64,000 bases of DNA from Rhizophagus irregularis (lineage: Eukaryota; Glomeromycota; Glomeromycetes; Glomerales; Glomeraceae). The stretch spans positions 310,001 to 374,000 of the forward strand of contig NC_089432.1 of the NCBI RefSeq assembly GCF_026210795.1. Direction: 5' to 3'. Shown here piece by piece: positions 34,461 to 45,015 of the stretch (positions within the stretch are counted from its first letter, which is position 1; every line of letters starts with the position of its first letter). The notes under the pieces were generated by a model. The model worked only from the letters and a program-made list of their open reading frames with translations. It had not been told where the DNA came from and ran no database searches. The position numbers and the translations under genes are program-made.

Positions 34461-35604
34461 AATGAAAATTTGATAGTTACGTAAGATCTTAGAATTTAAT
34501 ATTCCCTAATTTGGAGTTGAAGTGTTGTACTATGCAGTCTATGCTTATGTTTCGGACTATAAAAAAAGTATACTGAAAGTTATATGGAAAATTTGCAGGT
34601 ATAAGTATAACAAATTTATATACTGATTATAATATACTGCGTATCGATAAAATATGTTAGTTTGCATTATTACTCATATAAAGTCAACGATATTACAGTA
34701 TCTAATCTCTAATCTCATATCAATATTTTATCTAATAAAAAAAACTATATCAAATTTTTGGAGAAACACGTAATATAACTCGCCAACACCCATTTTATTG
34801 CTTTTTAAATAGGTAAAGATCAATTTTTATTGTAGTATATAAAATATATAAGATATGATTATATGAAAATACTTTATATCGTTATATTATACCTCATGTC
34901 TCTTTACATCATCTAATAACAAAATATCAAAGTTTCTTCGGATCTACTCAGGTGGGATATGAAAGCAAAATGGATTTTTTTTTAATTTTAGAAACTGTTT
35001 TGTTGTTGAAATGATTAAAATACGCAGTAATAATTAAATAGAAAGTTATTTACTATAATCTTTATTTAAAGTAGTAGAATTATACAAAAATAATATCCTC
35101 TTTAATTTATTGGTTAAGAGAACTGCAATTACCCATAGCAGGTCTTTGACATTTATCAAATTAGAAATAATTCCAAGTTATTGATGAAATTAGTCAAGGA
35201 ATTGAATTATAATTTATTCGGTGCCAATTTTATTTTTTTTTAAATTTATCCTTATTTCCACGTGATAATTGTATACTACGGATACATGTAAAAAACTATT
35301 TCTCACAATATTTCAGTACTGTGCAAAGACTCCGCCATACACCGCCAATATATAATATGATACAATTCAATTTAAAATACTTGCTTCTTTAAGTTATATT
35401 TTATTTAATAATTAAATTTATAATATTAAGTCATTCATTTTAATAATGAATATCATAATAATATTAATATGATAAAATATAGTATAAATAATAGATTATA
35501 CAAAATATATAATAATTTTAGAAAAAAATAATCAAAATAGTAACATGATAGAAACGATTTTGAACTATTATAAAAATTATAAAAATATGATTCGACTGAA
35601 CTTA
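34461..35604. other. AT-rich intergenic
   Basis: No gene, RNA or clear repeat that I can support. Confidence 0.45.
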
Positions 35605-35727
35605 TCATTTCTAATCTTTTTGTGCATCTTTATTTCCTCTGTTAGCAGCATCTTTATACAATTCAATTGCATTTCTTTATCAATTTCGGTTCCAATCCCA
35701 TTCTCATAACAGCATCCAAGTATTCAA
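35605..35727 (-). pseudogene. Sel1 repeat fragment
   Basis: Reverse complement reads YLGCCYENGIGTEIDKE, then after a one-base slip AIELYKDAANRGNKDAQK-like residues. This is the last Sel1 repeat of a kinase-Sel1 type gene. It is joined head-on to unrelated plus-strand exons at 35737, so a rearrangement broke the gene here. Confidence 0.6.
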
Positions 35728-35736
35728 AATGATTAT

Positions 35737-36021
35737 AAGATTGAAACAATGCAACAACAAGTAAAGAAACTTTATATCAATGATGATGGTATGATGATAA
35801 AACAATTATTTAAATTCTTATAATAATTATTCTACAGTATTATATGATTTTTAATTTTATATTTGATAGACGAAGATGAAGTACATAACAGTCCTAACCT
35901 TCATTCAGAAGAACATGATGAATTGGAAATTCCTGATAGTAAGAATTATTTTTAAAATGTTTAAAATTTACCATAAATTACTAAATTTAAAGTAACATTT
36001 TTTTTTCTTCTAGATATTTAG
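35737..36021 (+). CDS. 3'-terminal exons of a truncated gene
   Basis: Three exon-like pieces join in phase: (start undefined)-35788, 35870-35938 and 36014-36021. Product: KIETMQQQVKKLYINDD, then DEDEVHNSPNLHSEEHDELE, then IPDNI and stop. Introns GTATGATG to TTGATAG and GTAAGAAT to TTCTTCTAG. The acidic, short-tailed ending resembles C-termini of Rhizophagus kinase-like proteins, but that is from memory. The 5' part of the gene is absent, cut by the junction with the Sel1 scrap. Confidence 0.4.
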
Positions 36022-36649
36022 ATACGGATGAATTATATAAATTAGATAACATTATTATACCTGATTTTTTTTTCTTATCATAAATTATTTAAACACTATT
36101 GACTTATGAGATTTTCTTCAAAATTCTTAGTTTGTAATTTGAATAATTTATTTTCTTATTTTTATCTTTTCTTTCTCATTATATTATTATATTAGTAGCG
36201 TAAACTGAACGCGTTTTTATTAAATAAATTTTAAAGTATATTTTAAATATGAATTTTATAATATCTCATGCGTGATAATATGATTCATACAAGGGAAATA
36301 TATAAATATAAAAAAAATAAATTCATTAAAGTCACGGTGATATGAATTGTTGCAAAACTTCTTTGCCGAAATTACCAGAATTATCATAATTCTGAATCCA
36401 AATCACATGATATACTATTTACCTTTTACAAACGCATCTTCGGTAATATAGCGCTCTCACTAACTCATATATTTATTTACATTTAGAAGAAATAGGGGTT
36501 CAAAATTAAACTTAGTTATATAATATTCGTTTATTTGTCTGTTGAAATAATTAATTTAGATGTAATTATTTTTTTAAAAAAATAATTACTATCTTCTTCA
36601 TAGTTTTCTTATCTCCTTTTAGGCCCTTTTTTCTTTTCGTCTCTCTTTA
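36022..36649. other. AT-rich intergenic
   Basis: No gene seen. A CT-rich stretch (about 36600-36650) leads into the G-rich minisatellite. Confidence 0.45.
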
Positions 36650-37066
36650 GGTATGTGGGTAGTGTGGGTTGGGAGTGCGGGTGGGTTGGGAGTGTGGGAG
36701 TGTGGGTGTGGGAGTGGGTGTGGGAGTGGGTTTGGGAGTGTGGGTTGGGAGTGTGGGTTTGTGTTGTGGTGTTTCATTTTATTTTTTTTTTTCGTCATCT
36801 TTTTTTAGGTTTACCTTCTCTCTGTCTATCTCCTTTTAGGCCTTTTTCTTTTCATCTCTCTTAAGGTGAGTGTGGAGTGTGGGAGTGTGGGTTGGGAGTG
36901 CGGGTGGGTGTGGGAGTGTGGATTGGGAGTGTGGAAGTGCGGGTTGGGAGTGTGGGAGTGTGGGAGTGTGGGTTGGGAGTGCGGGTGGGTGTGGGAGTGT
37001 GGGAGTGGGTTGTGTGGGAGTGTGGGAGTGTGGGTTGGGAGTGTGGGTGGGTGTGGGTTTGCATAT
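36650..37066. repeat. G-rich minisatellite in duplicated frame
   Basis: Two blocks (about 36655-36770 and 36866-37062) of GTGGGAGTGTGGGTTGG-type units, strongly G on the plus strand. Each block is preceded by AGGCC-T-run-CTTTTC.TCTCTCTTTAGG and followed by TTTCATTTTATTTTTTTT and CGTCATC, so the whole unit is tandemly duplicated with a period of about 215-300 bp. Closely spaced GGG triplets make G-quadruplexes possible. ORFs in all frames here are repeat artefacts. Confidence 0.8.
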
Positions 37067-37870
37067 GTGGTTTTTCATTTTATTTTTTTTCGTCATCATT
37101 TTTTTAGGTTTATCTTTTCTCCATCTAGGTCTTCTCTTTCTTTCTTTATGTCTTCCTTTCATACAAATTCTGTATTGCCTGGTACCTTATATCACCAATC
37201 CACAAGATAAGCATAAACTGATTTATTATATTTTTCTTTCTTGAACATAAACTCTGACGGTATTTTTTAGTCTATAAGTACATGCAATTAATTTCACTAT
37301 TTTATCATCTTTTTTTTTTTGCTTTACCAACATAAAAATTTAATGTTTAAATATTTGATTTTATGTATTTGAAAATAACAATATGTTTTAATACTTTTAA
37401 ATTTTAAATTGAACGTCAAATTTTGTAATTACTATTTATTAATTAATACTTATAAAAAATTTGAATGAGTAATTTTTTGGATGAAATTGGGACTTTGATA
37501 ATCTTTAATGTTTTCACTAAAAAAAAAATCAATTAGAGTTAGTAAGAAACAAAGTGTAAGGATATAAGTTAGAAATAAAAATAAAAAGAAAAAAAGAAAA
37601 ATACCTCGAGACTGAGAAAACGAACCTTGAACCTATAATAAAAATGAGATTTGACAAACAAATAAATATGACAAATCTGCCAGACCCAGGCGATGTTTAC
37701 CAATTCCCAATATAATTTAATATTATAATTATAATTTAGTACATATTATTTTGTTAACTAATTATTACCTATATTAAATTCCTAATTATAATTATAAACA
37801 AAAAACTGCTGTATCCATCTTTAATTTACTTAGTATTACATTATAATACTAAAATTTTCTATTTAAACAA
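37067..37870. other. AT-rich region, possible Helitron body
   Basis: No gene. May be the interior of a non-autonomous Helitron whose 3' end is at 37909; its 5' end (TC) was not found. Confidence 0.3.
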
Positions 37871-37878
37871 ACTCATTG

Positions 37879-37909
37879 GTCCCGGTGCGGAGCAACAGGT
37901 AACTGCTAG
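37879..37909 (+). mobile_element. Helitron-like 3' terminus
   Basis: CCCGGTGCGGAGCAACAGG forms an imperfect hairpin (6 of 8 stem pairs), then TAACTG and a terminal CTAG followed by T. Helitrons end in CTRR a few bases after a short GC hairpin and insert between A and T. The match is good in layout but the stem has mismatches. Confidence 0.5.
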
Positions 37910-37992
37910 TAATAAACTACATTTTTAATGATTTTCAAGATTTTCAACTTAAATAAATCAAAAACATATACTTTACGAATTAAAAGTTTAAA

Positions 37993-38048
37993 TAGCCTAA
38001 ATGATTAGATCACGAAAAATAAGTACCTAAGGTCTTAGGTTCGATTCC
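37993..38048 (+). other. pol III A- and B-box pair (tRNA-like, probably SINE or tRNA remnant)
   Basis: TAGCCTAAATG (37993-38003) fits the A box, and GGTTCGATTCC (38038-38048) is a perfect B box with the 45-bp spacing found in tRNAs. The T arm folds (TTAGG TTCGATT CCTAA), but the flanking 7-mers do not form an acceptor stem, so it is not an intact tRNA gene. Confidence 0.45.
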
Positions 38049-39948
38049 TAAGGTAAGTAAATATTAAATTAATTATTTAAATATATAATTTTTTCAACAG
38101 CTCGAACGTTCATATACCTGAAATTTACGGTTTATAGATGTACATAATATAACGTCCAACCTACGGAAGGTCCATCAATGGACAGTTAGTGGACATATGT
38201 CCAATAATGGTTGCCGGTCTACCTGGAAATTTAGTGAAGTCCATTTAGGTTATATGAAATTACCTTTTATGCTTAAGCTGTTCAGCAAGTTGAACTTACA
38301 AGGCTAGGTATGATATTTGTACGTTTTACATTTAGTGTTACATGATCTTATAAACAAAAAAATAAATAAATGAAAATTATTTATTCCTATCAATTACAGA
38401 TTGTTTAATTATGTTAATTTATTAAAAAAATTAAAATAAACAATGAACTAACAATGGGGTTTAAGATTATAATGGATTTTTGGTAAAGATAACAATTTGC
38501 TATTCACATATTAAATATAGGTATTTTGTTATCCAAAAGTTTTTAACATGAGCTAAAGTTATAAGAAGTTGTAAGGGTTCAGGACCTTAGGCAAAACTTG
38601 GTATGATTTATTTCTTTTTTGTTTATATTATATTTGTTAAAGATATTTAAGTTAGGGCAAATTTTTATTCAAAATCTGAGACTGAGAGTGGCTTCCTATT
38701 AATAAATATTATTCTACAAAAAAAAAAATAAATAAATAATCTAGTCTATTTTTTGTTATTTTTGAAATTTCAAAATTTTACGTACGTTGATAGTGATAGT
38801 ATCGTTCATAGTATTAATGGATGATTAAGATCATATTCCGTAGATCGGCCCAAATGTAAAATTTTTTTTTTTTGATTTTTAATTAAATAGAATAAACTAA
38901 TGTTGTTAATTAACAGAATATTCTGGATACATTTAGATATTTTATTAACGCTCTCCAAACAATATTTTCATGATAATATGGTAATATCTATATACATTTG
39001 TAAAACATTTTTAATTTATTCGGAAAATTACAATAAAAAGTCTTATTTATTAACACCTTAAATTTGGGTAATATATTCTATTCATTTTACTTAGTATCTG
39101 ATATCCATAGTTCCATAGTTGACATGCAAAACATGTAGCCTATAAAATGATCACGTGATGTTTAAATTTAAAAAAGAAAATTATCAAGGTAGGGGCGTCT
39201 TTAACTCTTTAACGTACAGTACATCCTACCAGAGTTTAGGAGTTATGCACTTGCACTGTTGCACATGATACTGTTAACGTTAACTCCGGCCAGTTCGTAC
39301 GTTAATATCGTACACCCACACTGTGCATTCCCATCTACAAGATGAAACTGAAATGACGAATTAGAAATAATTACAAATGATGCGGCAAAATTGTCTAGCA
39401 GTTGGAATATTCAATAAAGTTAATTTTTAACAAAATTTATACCACTAGTCGTCCGTGATTTTCCTATCAGCGCGGTATAAACCAAATATTTCGCGAATCA
39501 GATATCATTGATCACCGTGATGATACGACTTCTACGGCTTTCCGAGAAATAACTATTACATAATCAATATTTTTAAATATTATTGAATTCAATTACTTAA
39601 ATTATTACTTTGTTTTTTTATTTATTTAAAGAACGTAAAAATTTACTGAATGATATACAAAAAGTTTTGCCGTAAAATTGATCAATGGCAAGTGCTTACC
39701 ATCACGTGATTAATAAGCTAACCAAAAAAAAATTCTTTCTGGAATTTTAAGCGTTTAAAATAAATGAAGTGCATGATTAATGGATCACTACATCGACGAT
39801 CAATACATTCATTACATTGACGATCACTATATCTATGATGGGTAGTTAAGGTCTGTTGATAAAAGTAAGATTCTGGGATTTGGCCAGAATTATATAAGGT
39901 CGGCCTACATTACGATTCTCAAATTCCGGCCAAATTTAATATTAGCCA
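38049..39948. other. AT-rich intergenic with small inverted repeats
   Basis: No gene. A patch at about 38160-38260 has inverted motifs around the palindrome GGACATATGTCC (38191-38202), a probable MITE scrap. From about 39880 the GGCCAGAATTAT / GCCAGCATTATG motifs mark a decayed MITE into which the large transposon inserted. Confidence 0.45.
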
Positions 39949-40014
39949 GCATTATGAGGGCCCCTGAATGCCACTGTGGCGCATATATGAAACCTCGTCC
40001 TTGACAGTTATAAT

Positions 40015-40190
40015 AAGTGTACATAAAAATTTTAATAAAGAGTGTACATATATTTTAAAATTTATTATTAAATGTACTACATAAATTTATATATAATTTT
40101 TGCGTTCTAATAGAGTGTACAGACAAAGTTGAATCAAAAGCAAATACAATGTACGACAAAAGTTTATTGATAAATCACATGTACACTAAA
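40015..40190. repeat. left subterminal TGTAC motif cluster
   Basis: Six TGTAC motifs in this stretch (AAGTGTACAT, GAGTGTACAT, AAATGTACTAC, GAGTGTACAG, CAATGTACGAC, CATGTACACT). Mirrors the cluster at 44570-44810. Confidence 0.55.
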
Positions 40191-40221
40191 GGTTATAGAA
40201 GGAAAAAAAACTATTTTAAAA

Positions 40222-43200
40222 CTATTCATCGTTAGAATTAGCATTATTTTTTCTCATCCGCATTATTTTTTCTGCTTCTTTAATGGATTGTTCAAGTTCG
40301 CAGGACTTTCCAACAAAATGGAAATATGTCGCATATTGAAGATCTCCTAATTTTAGTGTTTTTCCTAACCAGTGAGAAGTACCATGATATTCTTCTAATA
40401 CAGAACCCAAATGTGCAATGAAACGAAATGGATTAGACTCACATGTGAATTGTGTACGGTCTTTGCTTATAATCGGAATAAATTCACATGCTGAATCCGG
40501 CTTGAGATCATACAAGCGTGCATGAATTTTTCCTTCGTTTAAACCAGATAATAAATCTACACGAACATAGCTTGATCCACGTTTCTTAAATTTGTAAAAA
40601 AACCATAAATTTTGAAGAATAATAAAAAAATTTAGTAAAAATAATAAAAATTTAAAATAATTTACCTCAAATACTGCAATAATTTCAGCAATGACAATAG
40701 AATGACTATTTTCGCAATAATAATAAAAATCTCCTCTTTTGAATTTAGATGATTGTGGATTTATTTTTGTGGAATCAAAGACCTTTTTGCATGCAGTTTT
40801 CCATCGTGTAATTCGTCCTTTTGTTCTTGCTTGATGTTCAGTATTACTTAATCGGTCCTGACGAACGGCAGCCATAATATCCATTGTGCCTAGTTCAGTG
40901 ACTACTGTGAGATTATTTTTATTGAGTGTAGCTTTATTTCCAACTTTTTTCTTTTCCTTTTGAGTAAAGTAATCATATTTTTCTAAAGTATCAAATAATT
41001 TATTAAAACATTGAAAATAAAGAATAATAAAAAATTAAATTCAAATTACCTCGATAATATGACATTGCTTGCATTATTGCTAATGGACTCAATTCATGAG
41101 TTTTTCCAAATGCCTTATTTATCTTTTCAAAAAAATTATCCTCAAAATCCAGTTCCAAAGTTGATTGAGTATTTTCATTATCCATTTCATCTAAATCATT
41201 ATTAGGAACGTCAAGATGTTCAGGAAATTTGGATCTATTCAATATGCGTTGTTGATGTCGTGTGAGCAATTTGCCAATATCACATTCATTATCCAATTCA
41301 TCCTCTGATTCACCCTCAAGTTCATCAGTTTCACTTGTGTTCTCCATAGGTATATTATGATTATTTATTTTTTTAAGTGAATGTAAGGATTGTTGAATTA
41401 ATTCTGAAAAAATTTCCTTATTTACTACTATGCCAAGACTGCAAAGTATAATTTTCATAGCATACGAAGTCTAAAATTTCAGTAACATACAATTAATAAT
41501 AATAAATGATGGATAAATATAAGATAATAATGTAATATATACCTTTTCTATCATATTATCAATATCAAAAATTGATGGAAAATCCGTCAAATTTTTTGGC
41601 AATTTTTCTTTAACTGTGGATAATTTGATATTATAACCATCATTATTATCGGGTCTGATTAAATCACCTAAGATTATATATATAATTAATTTAATTATTT
41701 TTAAAATAACTAATAAGTTTTAGTTAAATTACTAACCTTTCATTTCAATCATAATATTTTTTAAAATTTTTTCATTCATTGATAAGAAATCTAGTACGGT
41801 AAAATCTTCAATAATCCGTCGTGCACAGCCAAATATATGCTCAAGAAAGGCAGTAGAAATCATCCACGGACATAAAGGATAATTTGAATAAAAATTTGGC
41901 CATTGTTGAATTAATAATATCAAGGTTAATCCCAGATAGATAAAATCATCGCATGATTGCCAAGATATTCCAAATTTATTTCCATTACACGTGGCTTGAT
42001 TTGCTTTTAAAAAATGTTGTACTCCTGCAAAAAAAATGCATGCGCCCCAAGCAAATCCTACACGATCTATATGGGCCATGCTATGTGATTTCCATGATTC
42101 GAACAAAATTCCACAAAAAAAATGGTAACAAGCGTCACCATACATTTCGTCATCATTATTTTTCACAGAATAATCTGTAAAGCCTATGAATAATAAATAA
42201 ATTATTAATTGTATTTTTTAACTAAAATTACTTCACATTTTACTTGCCTTTTAAAACAGATGATGAAAAAAATCTCTCAGCTGATTCATCTGCCTGCTTA
42301 TCTTTAGGATTAAGAATATTACTTGTTAAACCTGAATAAATTTCAGAATTTTCTTTTAAAATCCACAAATGTTCAGTAGACATAATGTAATATCCAATTG
42401 GACACACTCTTGTTCCACTATTATGCATATTTCGTCCTTAATAATCAAATAAAAATTTATTTATATAAAATCAAATATAACTACAGCATATATTTACAAT
42501 ATTTTACCCTTTTTCACACAATGATAAATATCCGTTCCACAAATAAATGGTAATGAATTATCCATCAAATGTAAGGCTATAGGATATTTCATTTTACTGA
42601 ATATAGAAGTATTCTAATAAAAAAAAGTCCATTTTAATTATTGCTATTTAAAATCTTTTATTAAAGATCTTACCTTTTTAAGTGCAAGTTCACAAGTAAA
42701 AGTTGGATCTTCGCTATAAACTTCACCTAACCAATTCCGATCAAGAGTAGCACCATCAAAATATAAACCAATTGTCATAGCTCCTGCACGATTTAATTCT
42801 CTCATAATTAAATTGTTATCATGTGTATTAATTTCTGCTTTTTCCGTTTGGTCTGACGGATTGACAGCAATCACAATTGGCGGTATTCCAGGAATACAAG
42901 CTGAAAGAGCATAAACTGTAATATATGTTGCTTTTTTAAAATTGCTAATTTTATTATGAAGTTCCTCTATTGTCATTGTTGTTGGAATTATAGTATCTTC
43001 AATAGGCACACATCCAATCCATTTTTGCCGCTGTTTACAAACTTCAATCAATTCTGCAACTTTTGTTTGATCTTTTGCACATATTGTAGGACCAGCATAA
43101 TCATATGCTTTACGCCACATTGTAATAATATCTGGAAAACTTGATGTATTTATTCCATATATATTATAATAAATATCTGATTCATTTCTTTTATGCCGTA

Positions 43201-44503
43201 AAAATCGAATTGTTGGTCCAGCCAAATTTGCTGTGAGCCAACGTGTTGCTAAAGTGCTAATAGACATAAGCACAACTAAAAAATCAATAAAACTTTCATG
43301 ATACTCTCCAATTCCTCTCATAGAAGTTACACCACGTTGCAATTTATCAATAACTTTTGTTACAGCTTGTGCCATTCCAACAAATATAGGTCGATTTTCT
43401 TCCAATGTTTTGTCAATTAAAAAGGTTATACATTGGCTAACCCAATTCTCAAGCCCATGGGTCTCAACTGCTTCAATAATACGTCCAAGTGCTGGATATT
43501 TGTTAACTATTACATAATAGGAATGATCTGATACTTCTTTTTCAACATATGTGCATAATTGTTGTAATTCTGTTGATTTTGTATGTCCAGGTCGATGTTT
43601 AAGTGAAGTAATTATTGTTTCATGCAGCTTTTTGATATCGTATTGAGCCCAACTATCTCCAAATTGAGAAATAATACTTGCAGGTATTGGTTGACCTTCT
43701 TTCAGGAGAAACAAACAATCAATTTGTGCAATAAGTTCTTGATAACGTCGATTCCTTTTTTGTACAGCATCCATTTGTGCTAAAATACCACATTTGGAAC
43801 AATATTTGGATGTTGTATAACCTTCACATTCGTTGCTTTTGATATATCCATGTGCCTTAACATTTTTATCAAAAAGATTATCATCACGTAAAATTTTGTA
43901 TTTATCTGTTGATGTTCCATATCGTGCTAATGCTGCAAATGATTTAGAATAAAAACCATGGCACACTAAAAATAGAGAATTTGGATAAGATTCTTTACTT
44001 TTATTCTTTGAACATTATTAAATAATTAAATAATTACCTTTTCCTGATGATTCTAAATGCATTCCTGTATTTAAAGTTTCTTTTCGTTTACTTTCAAAAT
44101 TCAGGAAAGTGGTACGAAGTTTTTTGGAAGGATTTGATTCAGTATTTATTATGTTATCTTTATGCATATTTGTTTCAAGATGCTGCCATAATCGATAGCC
44201 ATCATTAATCCGATGTAAAGTAATAGGCGTTCCAGTATCACAATAATGACAATAAACTTGATTATTACTAAGTTTTTCTAATTTTGGATCTTTTAAGAAT
44301 TCACCAAGTATCGGTATCTTTCGATTACTTTGAGTTTTAATTTGGGCTTTTGGTTTTATTGCCTGTTTAGCATTTACAAAGAGTGTAGAATTGTCTTTTT
44401 GTATCTTTCTCTCTGTGGAAGGACTATCATTTACTTTTACAGGAAAATTCAATTTTGTTTGTACATAAGCTTTACGTTTCACTGTTGCTGTTTTTTCTTC
44501 CAT
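40222..44503 (-). CDS. nine-exon transposase-like protein
   Basis: Exons: 44503-44038, 43965-42674, 42613-42508, 42436-42248, 42183-41737, 41667-41543, 41470-41050, 40982-40666, 40584-40222. Sum 3726 nt, 1241 residues, in phase throughout. Eight introns are 46-89 nt; intron 4 has a GC-AG pair (AAAGGCAAGT to TTCATAG). N-terminus: a zinc finger CHYC ... WQHLETNMHKD (C2-H2 type, BED-like). Middle: YCSKCG knuckle, long helical region, then AGAMTIGLYFDGATLDRNWL, a likely RNase-H-fold acidic strand (D in YFDG), and FICGTDIYHCVKKGRNMHNS with another acidic residue. Late: FLEHIFGCARRIIEDFTVLD, reminiscent of hAT C-terminal blocks, an acidic stretch, and a basic C-terminus. No GAG or RT. Acts presumably on the element's own ends. 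Superfamily not settled. Confidence 0.75.
42184..42247 (-). other. GC-AG intron in the transposase gene
   Basis: The only way I find to stay in frame between exons 4 and 5 is a GC donor (G|GCAAGT) with acceptor TTCATAG. The donor is otherwise a strong match to the extended consensus (AAG|GCAAGT), as usual for GC-AG introns. Confidence 0.6.
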
Positions 44504-44569
44504 TTAAAACATTTAAAACAAAGAACGTTGAAAAAAAAATTATAATTGCTAACCATAAAAATATTATAT

Positions 44570-44810
44570 AACGCGTACATCATATGTACTACAAATCTAT
44601 ATTCAATTGTACATCATATACATCTGTTCTTTATGTCATGTACTACGAATTGATCTTAGATTAATATAAACCGTACAACAAAAAATTTTTGATAATCATA
44701 TTAAGTGTACTTCGAACGTCAAGCCACAATACCATCAAAAAAGGCAAATTGTGTAACTGTACGATGAACACACAAAAAAATCTAGCCTGAGTGTACGACA
44801 AGGTCATTAT
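44570..44810. repeat. right subterminal TGTAC motif cluster
   Basis: Motifs GCGTACATC, TATGTACTAC, TTGTACATC, CATGTACTACG, CCGTACAAC, AGTGTACTTC, CTGTACGATG and GAGTGTACGAC; counterpart of the left cluster. Confidence 0.55.
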
Positions 44811-45015
44811 ATATGTATTCAGGGGCCCTGCATTATGATGATTGCAAATCCTAAATCAGGCCAAAATTTTAAAAATTCTACAATAATTCTGTGGCACGTC
44901 ATACTTGATCAACGGTAACAGTGTCACCAACTGAATCACCATACACTTAAAATAAATTTGTAAAAAAAAAAATTTACACAAATTTTACTATTCTTTCTCC
45001 TTAAAATAATTTACG

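Larger units (their letters stand above)
39957..44829 (-). mobile_element. complete 4.9-kb DNA transposon with perfect 8-bp target duplication
   Basis: Inverted ends AGGGCCCCTGAAT (39957-) and ATTCAGGGGCCCT (44817-44829) are flanked by identical octamers GCATTATG (39949-39956 and 44830-44837). Subterminal zones (about 40015-40190 and 44570-44810) each carry six or seven TGTAC motifs, often TGTACGAC or AGTGTAC, in mixed orientation, the likely transposase-binding sites. Inside is one intact nine-exon gene on the minus strand. An 8-bp duplication is found in hAT, P and Zisupton/KDZ elements; I cannot assign the superfamily by eye. It inserted into an older GGCCAGCATTATG-type MITE. The perfect duplication and open gene suggest a recent insertion. 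Confidence 0.85.

Noticed and set aside
36655-37244. Six overlapping ORFs on both strands (Gly/Val/Trp-rich or Pro/Thr/His-rich)
   Set aside because: All come from the G-rich minisatellite, open in every frame; no start context or conservation.
38001-38060. Complete tRNA gene at the A/B box pair
   Set aside because: The T arm folds but the 7-bp acceptor stem does not form, so I list it only as a pol III-like remnant.
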